A stretch of 64,000 nt of DNA. It comes from an uncultured Acidimicrobiales bacterium. Its GTDB lineage: Bacteria; Actinomycetota; Acidimicrobiia; Acidimicrobiales; SZUA-35. This document shows positions 42,733 to 50,625 of the stretch, piece after piece; position 1 is the first letter of the stretch, and each line of letters opens with the position of its first letter. Position numbers and translations under genes: made by a program. Below the pieces are notes generated by a model, which did no database searches, was not told the origin of the DNA, and worked only from the letters and a program-made list of their open reading frames with translations. The stretch spans positions 1 through 64,000 of the forward strand of contig CAKZXA010000028.1 in NCBI GenBank assembly GCA_937922045.1, given 5' to 3'.

Positions 42733-43677
42733 ATGTCGTTGTCCAACTACCAACGAATCCTGAAAGTAGCTGCAGCCACGTCCGGGGTATGCACTCGAAA
42801 CACGTTGCTCGACGCCGGCGTGAGCCCTACGACGATCGATCGTCACACCAATGCGGGCTCGTTAGAACGAGTCCGGTCCGGCGTGTATGTCGTCGCCGAA
42901 TTGGTCGACGCACGCACCCCCTACCACCTAGGTCTGGCGCGACTCGACGGGGCCGCCATCTCCCACATCAGCGCCGGTCGTCTTCACGAACTTCCGGTTC
43001 CGGCTGGTGGGACGGCGGTCGTCGAAGTCACCGTGCCGGTCGAAAGCGGAGGCCGTCGCTTCGACGGGGTCACCGTCCACCGCACCCGGCTTCCGCTGGC
43101 TGTCGACATCGTGGATATGTGTGGAGCGCTGCCGGTCACGTCGCTTGCCCGCACGGTGTTCGATCTGGCTTCGTGCTTGAAGGTTCACCGGCTGCGACAT
43201 GTGGTCCAGACCGCCATCATTCATCGAGGCCTGGGAACCGATGACTTCTGGGCTTGTTACCAGCCGCTGGCTCGACGAGGAGTGCGCGGCCTCGGCCCGC
43301 TCAGGCGTGTGATGTGTGAGATGTTGGATGACGAACCGGTGCCTCAGTCTGTTCTGGAACAGCGGCTGGCGAGGCTGTTGCGGGATGAAGGCTTGACCGG
43401 GTTCCGAAGGCAGTACCGCCCCCCATGGTTTGATGGGGTGCGGGGAACGGTGGATTTCGCCGATCCGAACGTTCGGGTCGTGCTCGAAGCCGACGGCCGA
43501 TCCTGGCATGCGACAACGCAGGCTATGGCTGAGGATCGACGTCGAGACAGGGCGGCTGCCGCCCACGGGTGGACGGTGCTGCGAGTGGTGGCCAGCGAAC
43601 TCTCGGTCCGGCCCGACGCCACGATCGGCGAGATCAAGGCTGTGGTGGCCTCCCGAAGCCTGAACCGTGCGGCCTAG
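42733..43677 (+). CDS. AbiEi-type winged-HTH protein with C-terminal DUF559 nuclease-like domain
   Basis: 314-residue protein. The N-terminus resembles the AbiEi antitoxin winged helix (YQRILKVAAATSGVCTRNTLL, SPTTIDRHTNAGSLERVRSGVYVV) and the centre an AbiEi-like body. The C-terminus matches DUF559, a Vsr/restriction-nuclease-like fold (LEQRLARLLRDEGLTGFRRQY, VDFADPNVRVVLEADGRSWH, RRDRAAAAHGWTVLRV) with Asp/Glu residues suited to metal binding. No AbiEii toxin gene is adjacent, so a true toxin-antitoxin role is doubtful. The gene is flanked by related 27-bp repeats. ATG 42733 is used; the open frame runs to 42652. Confidence 0.82.
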   Translation: MSLSNYQRILKVAAATSGVCTRNTLLDAGVSPTTIDRHTNAGSLERVRSGVYVVAELVDARTPYHLGLARLDGAAISHISAGRLHELPVPAGGTAVVEVTVPVESGGRRFDGVTVHRTRLPLAVDIVDMCGALPVTSLARTVFDLASCLKVHRLRHVVQTAIIHRGLGTDDFWACYQPLARRGVRGLGPLRRVMCEMLDDEPVPQSVLEQRLARLLRDEGLTGFRRQYRPPWFDGVRGTVDFADPNVRVVLEADGRSWHATTQAMAEDRRRDRAAAAHGWTVLRVVASELSVRPDATIGEIKAVVASRSLNRAA

Positions 43678-43711
43678 CCCCCAGAAGCGGGGCGTGAGGC
43701 GCACAGAACGG
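43677..43711. repeat. Second copy of the flanking repeat with terminator-like hairpin
   Basis: A GCCCC (43677-43681)/GGGGC (43689-43693) hairpin is followed by GCGCACAGAACGG (43699-43711), which matches the right arm of the inverted repeat at 42593-42646. About 23 of 27 bases starting AAGCGGGG agree between the two sites. Confidence 0.75.
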
Positions 43712-43750
43712 AGGTTGGTGAGTCGTTTGGCTGGATTGGCCGGTGAAATC

Positions 43751-43756
43751 TACAGT
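43751..43756 (+). promoter_or_regulatory. -10 hexamer TACAGT, leaderless start at 43763
   Basis: TACAGT is followed after 6 nt by ATG 43763. Confidence 0.6.
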
Positions 43757-43762
43757 TGGCTC

Positions 43763-45469
43763 ATGGCCAGCGATTCCAGCACGTCGACTCAAGATTCCAC
43801 CACCGTCGTTGGTGCCGATGCAGATGTAGATGTGGCTGTAGATGTAACTGTAGATGTCGACGTCATTGTCATCGGTGCGGGGGTTTGCGGCATCTACCAG
43901 CTTTACCGGCTGCTGGAGATGGATCTCAGCGTCACCGTGCTCGAAGCGGGCGATGCCCCCGGCGGCACTTGGTATTGGAACCGCTATCCCGGCGCTCGGT
44001 TCGATTCTGAGAGCTACACCTACGGTTTCTCGTTCTCAAAGGAGCTGCTCGACGAGTGGGATTGGAGCGAGCACTTCTCGCCCCAACCCGAGACGCTGCG
44101 CTACCTCAACTATGTGGTCGACAAGTTCGACCTTGCCCAACACATGCAGTTCGGCTGGCGTGTCGAGCGGGCTACCTGGGATGAGGGCTCGCGCACCTGG
44201 GAGGTCACCCGCGAGGATGGCACGTCGCTCACCTGCCGGTACCTGCTGACCGCCCTCGGTCTCCTATCGGTCCCAGCGCTCCCCAACTACGACGGCATGG
44301 ACAGCTTCACCGGCCAGTCATTCCACACTTTTCATTGGCCCAAAGACCCCGTCAATCTTGAAGGCAAGCGGGTGGCCGTCATCGGCACCGGCGCCACCGC
44401 AGTGCAGCTCATCCCCGAGCTGGCCAAATCGGCGGGATCGCTTACCGTGTTTCAACGCCGCCCTAACTGGTGCGCCCCGTTGCACAATGGTCCGATCAGC
44501 CCCGACGAGATGGCCGAGATCCGCGCCCGCTACGACGAGATCTTCGAGCGATGCGCCAACACGCCCGGCGGCTTCATCCATGGACCCGACCCTCGCTCGT
44601 TCCATGAGGTCAGCCCCGAGGAACGCCATGCGTTCTGGCAAGAGCTTTACGAGGAAGGCCGAGGCTTCGGTATCTGGTTGGCTAACTTCCGTGAAGTTCT
44701 TATGGATGAGGAATGCAACGCCGAGTTCACCGAGTTCATCGCCAACAAGATTCGAGACCGGGTTGATGATCCGGTCGTGGCGGACAAGCTGATTCCAAAA
44801 GATCACGGGTTCGGGATCCAGCGGGTGCCGATGGAGACGAACTATTACGAGGCCTACAACCGCCCGAATGTGCACCTCGTCGATCTCAACGAAACCCCTA
44901 TCGAAACGATCACGTCGAAGGGAGTCCGGACCGCCGACACCGACAGCTTCCAAGGCACCGAGCACGAGTTCGACATCATCGTGTACGCCACAGGCTTCGA
45001 CGCCATCACCGGCGCTTTCGACAAGATTGATTTCATCGGGGTCGATGGCCAAAAGCTTCGAGACAAATGGGTCGACTCACCGATCACGTTCATGGGCGCT
45101 CTCGTCAACGGCTTCCCCAACCTGATCACTCTGGCTGGACCGACGGCCGGTTCGGTATCGACCAACTTCCCGCGCGGTATTGAGATAGCGGTCGACTGGG
45201 CCTCCGACCTGCTGACCCACATGCTGAACAACGGCCAGACCCGGGTTGAAGCGTCGGCCGAGGCTGAGCGAGCCTGGACCGATCATGTCCGTGAGATGTA
45301 TGGATTCCTTCTCCTGCGCAAAGCCAAGTCGTGGTTCACGGGCTATAACGCCAACCTCGACCGGCCTCAAAAACCTCGCTACATGATTTACACCGGCGGC
45401 AATCCTCGCTACCGCAAGAAGTTGAACGAGGCTGCGGCCGCTGGCTACGAAGGCGTCGACCTCGACTGA
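43763..45469 (+). CDS. Type I Baeyer-Villiger/flavin-containing monooxygenase
   Basis: 568-residue FAD/NADPH monooxygenase. The first dinucleotide motif is VIVIGAGVCGIYQLY (about 34-48), the Baeyer-Villiger fingerprint is FTGQSFHTFHWP and the second Rossmann motif is VAVIGTGATAVQLIPE. Members insert oxygen into ketones such as cyclohexanone or cyclopentadecanone. The N-terminal 30 residues contain a Val-Asp repeat (DVDVAVDVTVDVDV) encoded by a 12-bp tandem repeat, a feature not expected in the family. It is followed 19 bp later by a HAD hydrolase. Confidence 0.92.
   Translation: MASDSSTSTQDSTTVVGADADVDVAVDVTVDVDVIVIGAGVCGIYQLYRLLEMDLSVTVLEAGDAPGGTWYWNRYPGARFDSESYTYGFSFSKELLDEWDWSEHFSPQPETLRYLNYVVDKFDLAQHMQFGWRVERATWDEGSRTWEVTREDGTSLTCRYLLTALGLLSVPALPNYDGMDSFTGQSFHTFHWPKDPVNLEGKRVAVIGTGATAVQLIPELAKSAGSLTVFQRRPNWCAPLHNGPISPDEMAEIRARYDEIFERCANTPGGFIHGPDPRSFHEVSPEERHAFWQELYEEGRGFGIWLANFREVLMDEECNAEFTEFIANKIRDRVDDPVVADKLIPKDHGFGIQRVPMETNYYEAYNRPNVHLVDLNETPIETITSKGVRTADTDSFQGTEHEFDIIVYATGFDAITGAFDKIDFIGVDGQKLRDKWVDSPITFMGALVNGFPNLITLAGPTAGSVSTNFPRGIEIAVDWASDLLTHMLNNGQTRVEASAEAERAWTDHVREMYGFLLLRKAKSWFTGYNANLDRPQKPRYMIYTGGNPRYRKKLNEAAAAGYEGVDLD
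43826..43861 (+). repeat. Three 12-bp tandem repeats encoding Val-Asp-Val-X
   Basis: GTAGATGTNNCT-like units start at 43826, 43838 and 43850 (a further partial unit precedes them). Being a multiple of three, the array keeps the monooxygenase in frame and encodes VDVA-VDVT-VDVD. Confidence 0.9.
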
Positions 45470-45488
45470 TGCTGAGCCTGCCCAGCCT

Positions 45489-46232
45489 ATGAACCTGCCG
45501 GTCGCTGTGAAGCGCTTGGTCGATCGCCGCGAACTTCTCGCTCCGATTCGAGGCATCGTGTTCGACAAGGACGGGACGCTGGCCGACCTCAGCGCGCGCT
45601 GGTTTCCTCTCTTCGTCCACATCGTGAACGAGCTGTGCGACGATCTTGACGACCGGATCGCACTGTCTGTGGTGTTGGGTGTTCGCGATGATCATTTGGT
45701 GGCCGATGGCCCCGCTGCGGTTAAGAGTGAGGCTGAGGTGAAGTCTCTGGCCGTCGCCTATCTCGTCGACCGTGGTTGGCAGGCCGAACGGGCCAGCAGG
45801 CGCTACGACGCCGCATGCGTTACAGCTCCCTTTGGCCCCCTGACGCCGATCGGCGACGTGGCCGGCACCATGCGATCGCTGGCGGCCGCCGGGTATCAAC
45901 TCGGGGTGGCAACCTCGGATAGTCGAGCCAACACGGTGGCCGAGCTCGACGAGCTTGGGATCGCAAACATCATCAGTGCCTTGCGCTGTGGTGATGACGA
46001 GACGATCAAGCCGTCGCCCCAGGTGCTGCTCGGGATTGGTGAAGCGTGGTCGCTGACGCCGCCCCAGATACTCTTCGTCGGCGACAGCCTTCAGGATGCG
46101 GAGACAGCGCGAGCCGCGGGCTGCCTTTTCGTGGCTCTGGTTGGTCCCGGTTCGTCGCCCGTGGCCGCCAACACCGTCGTGGTCGCGTCGGACGCGTGGA
46201 TCCAATCGATTGATGAACTGATCGAGACCTAA
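45489..46232 (+). CDS. HAD-superfamily hydrolase (phosphoglycolate-phosphatase-like)
   Basis: 247-residue HAD hydrolase. Motif I is VFDKDGTLADLS (nucleophile and acid/base Asp), motif II lies near GVATSDSRA, the Lys is in DDETIKPSPQ and motif IV is FVGDSLQDAETARAAG. An alpha-helical cap sits between motifs I and II. It probably dephosphorylates a small phosphorylated metabolite. It lies between a monooxygenase and the Ugp-like importer, so glycerol phosphates are one possible substrate, by context only. Confidence 0.88.
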   Translation: MNLPVAVKRLVDRRELLAPIRGIVFDKDGTLADLSARWFPLFVHIVNELCDDLDDRIALSVVLGVRDDHLVADGPAAVKSEAEVKSLAVAYLVDRGWQAERASRRYDAACVTAPFGPLTPIGDVAGTMRSLAAAGYQLGVATSDSRANTVAELDELGIANIISALRCGDDETIKPSPQVLLGIGEAWSLTPPQILFVGDSLQDAETARAAGCLFVALVGPGSSPVAANTVVVASDAWIQSIDELIET

Positions 46233-46297
46233 CGGTCTCAAGATTCGCAGCATGGTTCCAACTTGTCGTGGTGTTTCACGATGCTTCAGCAATGGTC

Positions 46298-46303
46298 TAG
46301 AGT
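46298..46303 (+). promoter_or_regulatory. -10 hexamer TAGAGT of the Ugp-like operon
   Basis: TAGAGT lies 17 bp after a weak -35 (TTCACG, 46275-46280). The predicted start near 46310 leaves a short leader with GGGGGAA before ATG 46338. Confidence 0.45.
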
Positions 46304-46337
46304 TATCACGGATCAACCACCACATCTGGGGGAAGCA

Positions 46338-47723
46338 ATGAAACGACTTTTAGGCCTTTTGGCAATTTTGGCGATGCTGGTCGCCGCCTGTTCCAGCGGG
46401 GATAGCGACGATGGTCCGGCGGCCACCGCCGAAGATCCAGCGACCATTCAGATGTGGATTGCGTTCACCGATGACGCCCGCCTCGGCTTCGCTGAGGATC
46501 GAGCCGCCGAGTTCAACACGAACCATCCCGAATACACCGTGGAAGTTACCGCGTTCGACTCGTACAACACGGTGTTCGAGCAGGCACAGCTCGCTATCGA
46601 CGAGGGCAACCCGCCCGAGATCATTCACTTCTTCGAGGCCGCAACCCAGGAGGCGCTCGACGCGGTCGATGCCGACGGCAACCCGATCTTCAAGTCGGTA
46701 ACCGAAGCTCTCGACGGCCGCACCGAGGTCTTGGGCGAACCCGTTGTACTCGACGATGTCGTGTCGGCGGCCACCAAGTACTACACGATCGATGATCAGC
46801 TCTACTCGATGCCGTGGAATACCTCGTCCACCACAATGTTCTCCAACATGGGCATTCTTGAGGCGGCTGGTATCAGCGAACCGCCTGCGACCTGGGCCGA
46901 GGTTGAGGCCGCGTGTGAGGCCATCATGGCTCTGCCCGATGCGCCATCGGAAGGCTGTATCACCTGGCCGAACCACGGCTGGTTCTACGAGCAGTCGCTG
47001 GGCCAGATGGGTGCCGACCTGGTCAACAACGGAAACGGACGCGATGCGCGGGCAACGGAAATCTTCCTCGACTCACCCGAAGCGCTGTCCTACATGCAGT
47101 GGTGGAGCGACCTCGAGCAGTCCGGACACTACGTCTACACCGGAACCCAGCGCGACTGGGACGGCTCCTCGGCTGCATTCCAGGCCCAGAACGTGGCCAT
47201 GCTCATCTTCTCGTCGTCGGATACGACGGCGCTGACCCAGGCCGGTGTCGACAACGGCTTTGATGTGCGTTCTTCGTACATGCCCTACAACCAAGACATG
47301 TCCTACGAGGGGAACCTGATCGGCGGCGCCACCTTGTGGATGTCGAACGGCCTGAACACGGCGGAAGAAGACGGGGCCCTCGGCTTCCTTAACTACTTCT
47401 CCAACCCGGACAATGCCGCATCGTGGCATCAGCTCACCGGCTACATCCCGATCACGAACGCTGCGGTTTCGCAGCTGGAAGGTGCGGGCTGGTACGACGA
47501 GAGCCCGAACTCGGCAGTCGCTTCGAACCAGTTGGACGATGCGGCCGACACGCCAGCCTCCACGGGTGCGTTCGTCGGAAACTTCGTCGCCATCCGTGAC
47601 GTCGTCACCGCCGCAGCCGAAGACATCCTCGTCAACGACGTCGACGTTAAGGAGCGGATGGGATCGGCCCAAACCGAAGCCCAGCAGCTGCTCGACGACT
47701 ACAACGAGTTGTACGGCGAATAA
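46338..47723 (+). CDS. ugpB: Solute-binding lipoprotein, UgpB-like (glycerol-3-phosphate/glycerophosphodiester type)
   Basis: 461-residue binding protein with a lipoprotein signal (lipobox VAAC, Cys18). By memory comparison it follows E. coli UgpB closely in several stretches: PWNTSSTTMFSNMGILEAAGI, the Trp-rich WPNHGWFYEQ region near the ligand site, IGGATLWMSNG, and NPDNAASWHQLTGYIPITNAA. UgpB-type proteins deliver glycerol-3-phosphate or glycerophosphocholine to a CUT1 importer. Start 46338 has GGGGGAA upstream and begins the signal peptide; an in-frame codon at 46263 precedes the promoter. The substrate assignment is moderately confident. Confidence 0.82.
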   Translation: MKRLLGLLAILAMLVAACSSGDSDDGPAATAEDPATIQMWIAFTDDARLGFAEDRAAEFNTNHPEYTVEVTAFDSYNTVFEQAQLAIDEGNPPEIIHFFEAATQEALDAVDADGNPIFKSVTEALDGRTEVLGEPVVLDDVVSAATKYYTIDDQLYSMPWNTSSTTMFSNMGILEAAGISEPPATWAEVEAACEAIMALPDAPSEGCITWPNHGWFYEQSLGQMGADLVNNGNGRDARATEIFLDSPEALSYMQWWSDLEQSGHYVYTGTQRDWDGSSAAFQAQNVAMLIFSSSDTTALTQAGVDNGFDVRSSYMPYNQDMSYEGNLIGGATLWMSNGLNTAEEDGALGFLNYFSNPDNAASWHQLTGYIPITNAAVSQLEGAGWYDESPNSAVASNQLDDAADTPASTGAFVGNFVAIRDVVTAAAEDILVNDVDVKERMGSAQTEAQQLLDDYNELYGE

Positions 47724-47739
47724 CGTTAAAGGGCTCTGA

Positions 47740-49098
47740 ATGGGGATCATTCTCAGCCTGCTGATCGCAGCCGTCGTCGGCGGCGTGTCGTTTGGGTATC
47801 GAACCCGACGGCACGCCGCCTTTGGCGCTGGGCTCGGGCTTCTCGGCGGCTCGGTCATTCTGGCCGCCATGGGTTTCTGCATGTTCGATGCCGAGGCCGA
47901 ATCAACCGAAGCGGTGCTCGGCGTAACCCTCGCCGCCGCCTTCGCCTGGATGTTCGGTGCTGGCAGCCGGGCCGTGCTCGATCAATCAGGCGACGGTAAA
48001 GCAGGAGGCGGATTCGGCGATAGTGAAATACGAACCGGTGCCTACCGTCTTGGTTGGTGGTGGCCCTGGTTGCTGTTGTCGCCCACCCTGATCATCCTCG
48101 TCTTCTTCCTGTATTGGCCAGCAATCCAGACCTTCCGGTTGTCGACCAAGCTGACCCGGCTCGGCGCGCCGCGCCAGGCTGAACGGTGCCTCGGCAACTT
48201 CTCCGAGCTGTTGGTGCCGAACCCGTTTCTGGTGGCCGCACTGCCGTTAGCCGCAATCGGCGTGATGTGGGGCATCGGGCTCTGGCACCGTCGAGCAAAC
48301 CCCGACACCTGGTCCTTCGGCGTCGCTCGCACCCTCCGCCCGTTCGGCATCGTGTTCCTCCTGTTGGCTCTGTACTTCATCTTCGAGAACGAAAACGGCG
48401 GCTACCGCCAGATCTATCTCAACACGCTCATCATCTCGGTGGGAACGGTGGCTCTCAGCATGATCTTCGGGCTCGGCCTGGCCTACCTCTCTTACCAACA
48501 TATTCGGGGGATCACGGTCTATCGAACCCTGTTGATCTGGCCCTATGCGATCTCGCCCCCGATCGCTGGCATCTTGTTCTTCATGATGTTCAACGCCACC
48601 GGAGGCGTGGTGGCAGCGGTGGCCAGCCGGTGGGGGATCGACCTGCCCGATTACACCCAGAATGCTTCGCTTGCTCGGTTCACGATCATCCTGGCTTCTG
48701 TGTGGAAGCTCTTGGGCTACAACCTCCTTTTCTTCTTGGCCGGCTTGCAAACGGTGCCGCGGGATCAGATCGAAGCGGCCGCACTCGACGGTGCCAACGC
48801 CTGGCAGCGTTTCCGCCGAATCGTGTTGCCTGCCCTTGGCCCGATCGGCTTCTTCCTGCTCATCACGAACCTCACGTACTCCTTCTTCGATGTCTACGGA
48901 ACGATCGACTTTCTCACCAAGGGAGCCCCGGCTGGCGCAACCTCGGTGGCGATCTACGAGCTGATCCGGGTTGGGGTCGACAATGGCGATCTGGGACGAG
49001 GAGCAGCCCAGTCCGTCGTGTTGTTCCTCGCCGTTATCGGCTTGACCGCCTGGCAGTTCAAACAGTCGGAAGGCAGGATCAACTATGGCGGAGCGTGA
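47740..49098 (+). CDS. ugpA: ABC permease, UgpA-like, with N-terminal two-helix extension
   Basis: 452-residue permease, far longer than the usual ~295 because of an extra ~100 N-terminal residues with two TM helices (IILSLLIAAVVGGVSFGY, FGAGLGLLGGSVILAAMGF) and a further ~70-residue extension of TM1-2. The core has the EAA loop EAAALDGANAWQRFRRIVLPALG and the usual TM pattern. It should pair with the next permease to import the UgpB ligand. It starts 16 bp after the binding-protein gene. Confidence 0.85.
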   Translation: MGIILSLLIAAVVGGVSFGYRTRRHAAFGAGLGLLGGSVILAAMGFCMFDAEAESTEAVLGVTLAAAFAWMFGAGSRAVLDQSGDGKAGGGFGDSEIRTGAYRLGWWWPWLLLSPTLIILVFFLYWPAIQTFRLSTKLTRLGAPRQAERCLGNFSELLVPNPFLVAALPLAAIGVMWGIGLWHRRANPDTWSFGVARTLRPFGIVFLLLALYFIFENENGGYRQIYLNTLIISVGTVALSMIFGLGLAYLSYQHIRGITVYRTLLIWPYAISPPIAGILFFMMFNATGGVVAAVASRWGIDLPDYTQNASLARFTIILASVWKLLGYNLLFFLAGLQTVPRDQIEAAALDGANAWQRFRRIVLPALGPIGFFLLITNLTYSFFDVYGTIDFLTKGAPAGATSVAIYELIRVGVDNGDLGRGAAQSVVLFLAVIGLTAWQFKQSEGRINYGGA

Positions 49099-49945
49099 GC
49101 AGAGTCTTTCTCTCAACGTTGGCAAGCCAGGGCTGATCAAGGGCAGGTCGTGGCCAATCCATCTCGCCCTCTGTCTAGCGATGATCATCATCTTGTTTCC
49201 CTTGGCCTATGCCGCCCTGATCTCCACCCAGACCAACGCCGAAGTGTTCCGCTTCCAGCTAACCCCTGGCACTGGTTTGAGCGACCATTTCGATCAGGTC
49301 TGGAACGAACGCAACATTGGCCGGTTCATGTGGAACTCGGTGGTGCAAGCGGTGCTGATCACCGTGGCCAAGACCGTCCTCTCCTTGCTAGCCGGATTGG
49401 CCTTCGTCTACTTCACCTTCCGAGGCAAGTGGATCGTGTTCTTCTTTGTGCTGATCACGCTCATGATGCCGACCGAGGTAATGATCTTGGCCCTGTTCCG
49501 GTTCGTATCAGACCTGGGATGGAAGGATTCGATGGCTGGGCTTGTCGTCCCGTTCGCAGCCTCGGCCACCGGTGCTTTTCTCTTCCGCCAGCATTTCGCC
49601 AACCTGCCGCGCGACTTGGCCGAGGCGTCTCAGATCGATGGGGCCACGCCCCTTCAATTCCTCTTTCGGATCCTGATTCCCCTGTCGTGGAATACCATCG
49701 GCGCCCTGGCCGTGATCCAGTTCGTGTTCGTTTGGAACATGTACCTGTGGCCTGTCTTGATCGTGTCCGATCAAGACAAGCAGGTTGTTCAGGTTGGCCT
49801 TCAGGGTCTGCAAGGGATCGAGACAGGGTTAACGTTCGGCCCCTTGATGCTGGCCGCTCTGTTGGTGTCGATTCCGCCGATACTCGTTTTCATTGCTCTG
49901 CAGAAGCCGTTCATGTCGGGCTTTGCTCTCGGGGCCGACAAGTAG
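49085..49945 (+). CDS. ugpE: ABC permease, UgpE-like
   Basis: 286-residue permease with six TM helices and the EAA loop EASQIDGATPLQFLFRILIP. It overlaps ugpA by 14 bp, so translation is coupled. No ATPase gene follows: the next gene is a CMD protein on the other strand. The importer must use an ATPase encoded elsewhere, such as the MalK-type gene at 5318. Its stop lies at the edge of an 11-bp tandem duplication. Confidence 0.88.
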   Translation: MAEREQSLSLNVGKPGLIKGRSWPIHLALCLAMIIILFPLAYAALISTQTNAEVFRFQLTPGTGLSDHFDQVWNERNIGRFMWNSVVQAVLITVAKTVLSLLAGLAFVYFTFRGKWIVFFFVLITLMMPTEVMILALFRFVSDLGWKDSMAGLVVPFAASATGAFLFRQHFANLPRDLAEASQIDGATPLQFLFRILIPLSWNTIGALAVIQFVFVWNMYLWPVLIVSDQDKQVVQVGLQGLQGIETGLTFGPLMLAALLVSIPPILVFIALQKPFMSGFALGADK

Positions 49946-49965
49946 ACCTAGGAGAGACCTAGGAG
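49944..49965. repeat. 11-bp exact tandem duplication
   Basis: AGACCTAGGAG occurs twice back to back (49944-49954, 49955-49965) at the 3' ends of ugpE and the convergent CMD gene, extending the CMD coding end. Confidence 0.9.
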
Positions 49966-50549
49966 GTGGGCCAGCTCGGAACGCCGTCGTCGAGGGGCAC
50001 GCCCATCGTGTTGAGAAACCCCGATACCAAGCGATAGAAGCCGGCGCAGATCACCAGCTCCACCAGCTCAGATGACGACCACCGTTGGCCCAGTCTGGCG
50101 AAGGTCGCGTCGCTCACGCAGTCGTCGTTACACAGCTCATCGGCGAGGTTGATCAGGTCGGTGTCATCAGCCGACCATGAGTGGCCAGCTAGATCGGCTG
50201 CGGCTAGGGAAGCGATTTCGATGTCGTCGAGACCGCTGTCGCGGCCGATAAGCGTGTGTTGCCCGAACTCGTAGACGGCATGAGCGTTGGCGCCGACCCG
50301 GAGGATGACGATTTCGCGCTCGCGGGCTGGCAGCAAGCCCTTGTTCAGCAGGAAGCCGCCCATGAGGTTGAACCGCTTCAGTAACTTGGGGTGGTGGCCG
50401 AGCATGGCGAAGATGTTGAGCGGTTTCCCGTCGATACTCATGGCGTTGCCGAGAATCTCGCCAAGCTCGGATTCAGGATCGATTTCTTCGAGCAGTGGCA
50501 GTCGTGGGGCTGATGGCCTAGAGGGTGCTTGGGTAGGTGTCGAATCCAT
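49959..50549 (-). CDS. Carboxymuconolactone-decarboxylase (CMD) family protein
   Basis: 196-residue all-helical CMD-family protein (IDGKPLNIFAMLGHHPKLLKRFNLMGGFLL, LPAREREIVILRVGANAHAVYEFGQHTLIG). The CxxC of AhpD-type peroxidases is absent (NAHAVYEFGQH in its place), so thiol peroxidase activity is unlikely; other CMD members act as lactone hydrolases or have unknown function. ATG 50549 is used; three more residues are possible from 50558. It converges with the Ugp-like operon. Confidence 0.82.
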   Translation of the reverse strand: MDSTPTQAPSRPSAPRLPLLEEIDPESELGEILGNAMSIDGKPLNIFAMLGHHPKLLKRFNLMGGFLLNKGLLPAREREIVILRVGANAHAVYEFGQHTLIGRDSGLDDIEIASLAAADLAGHSWSADDTDLINLADELCNDDCVSDATFARLGQRWSSSELVELVICAGFYRLVSGFLNTMGVPLDDGVPSWPTS

Positions 50550-50625
50550 AGAGAGCAACTATCGCTTTTCCGATAACGTTCAGCAATACTGAAGGCCTCC
50601 TTGGGGAAGGAACGCAGGGCGTCGG

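Noticed and set aside
42733-43677. A complete AbiE toxin-antitoxin pair
   Set aside because: Only the AbiEi-like part fused to DUF559 is present; no nucleotidyltransferase toxin gene flanks it.
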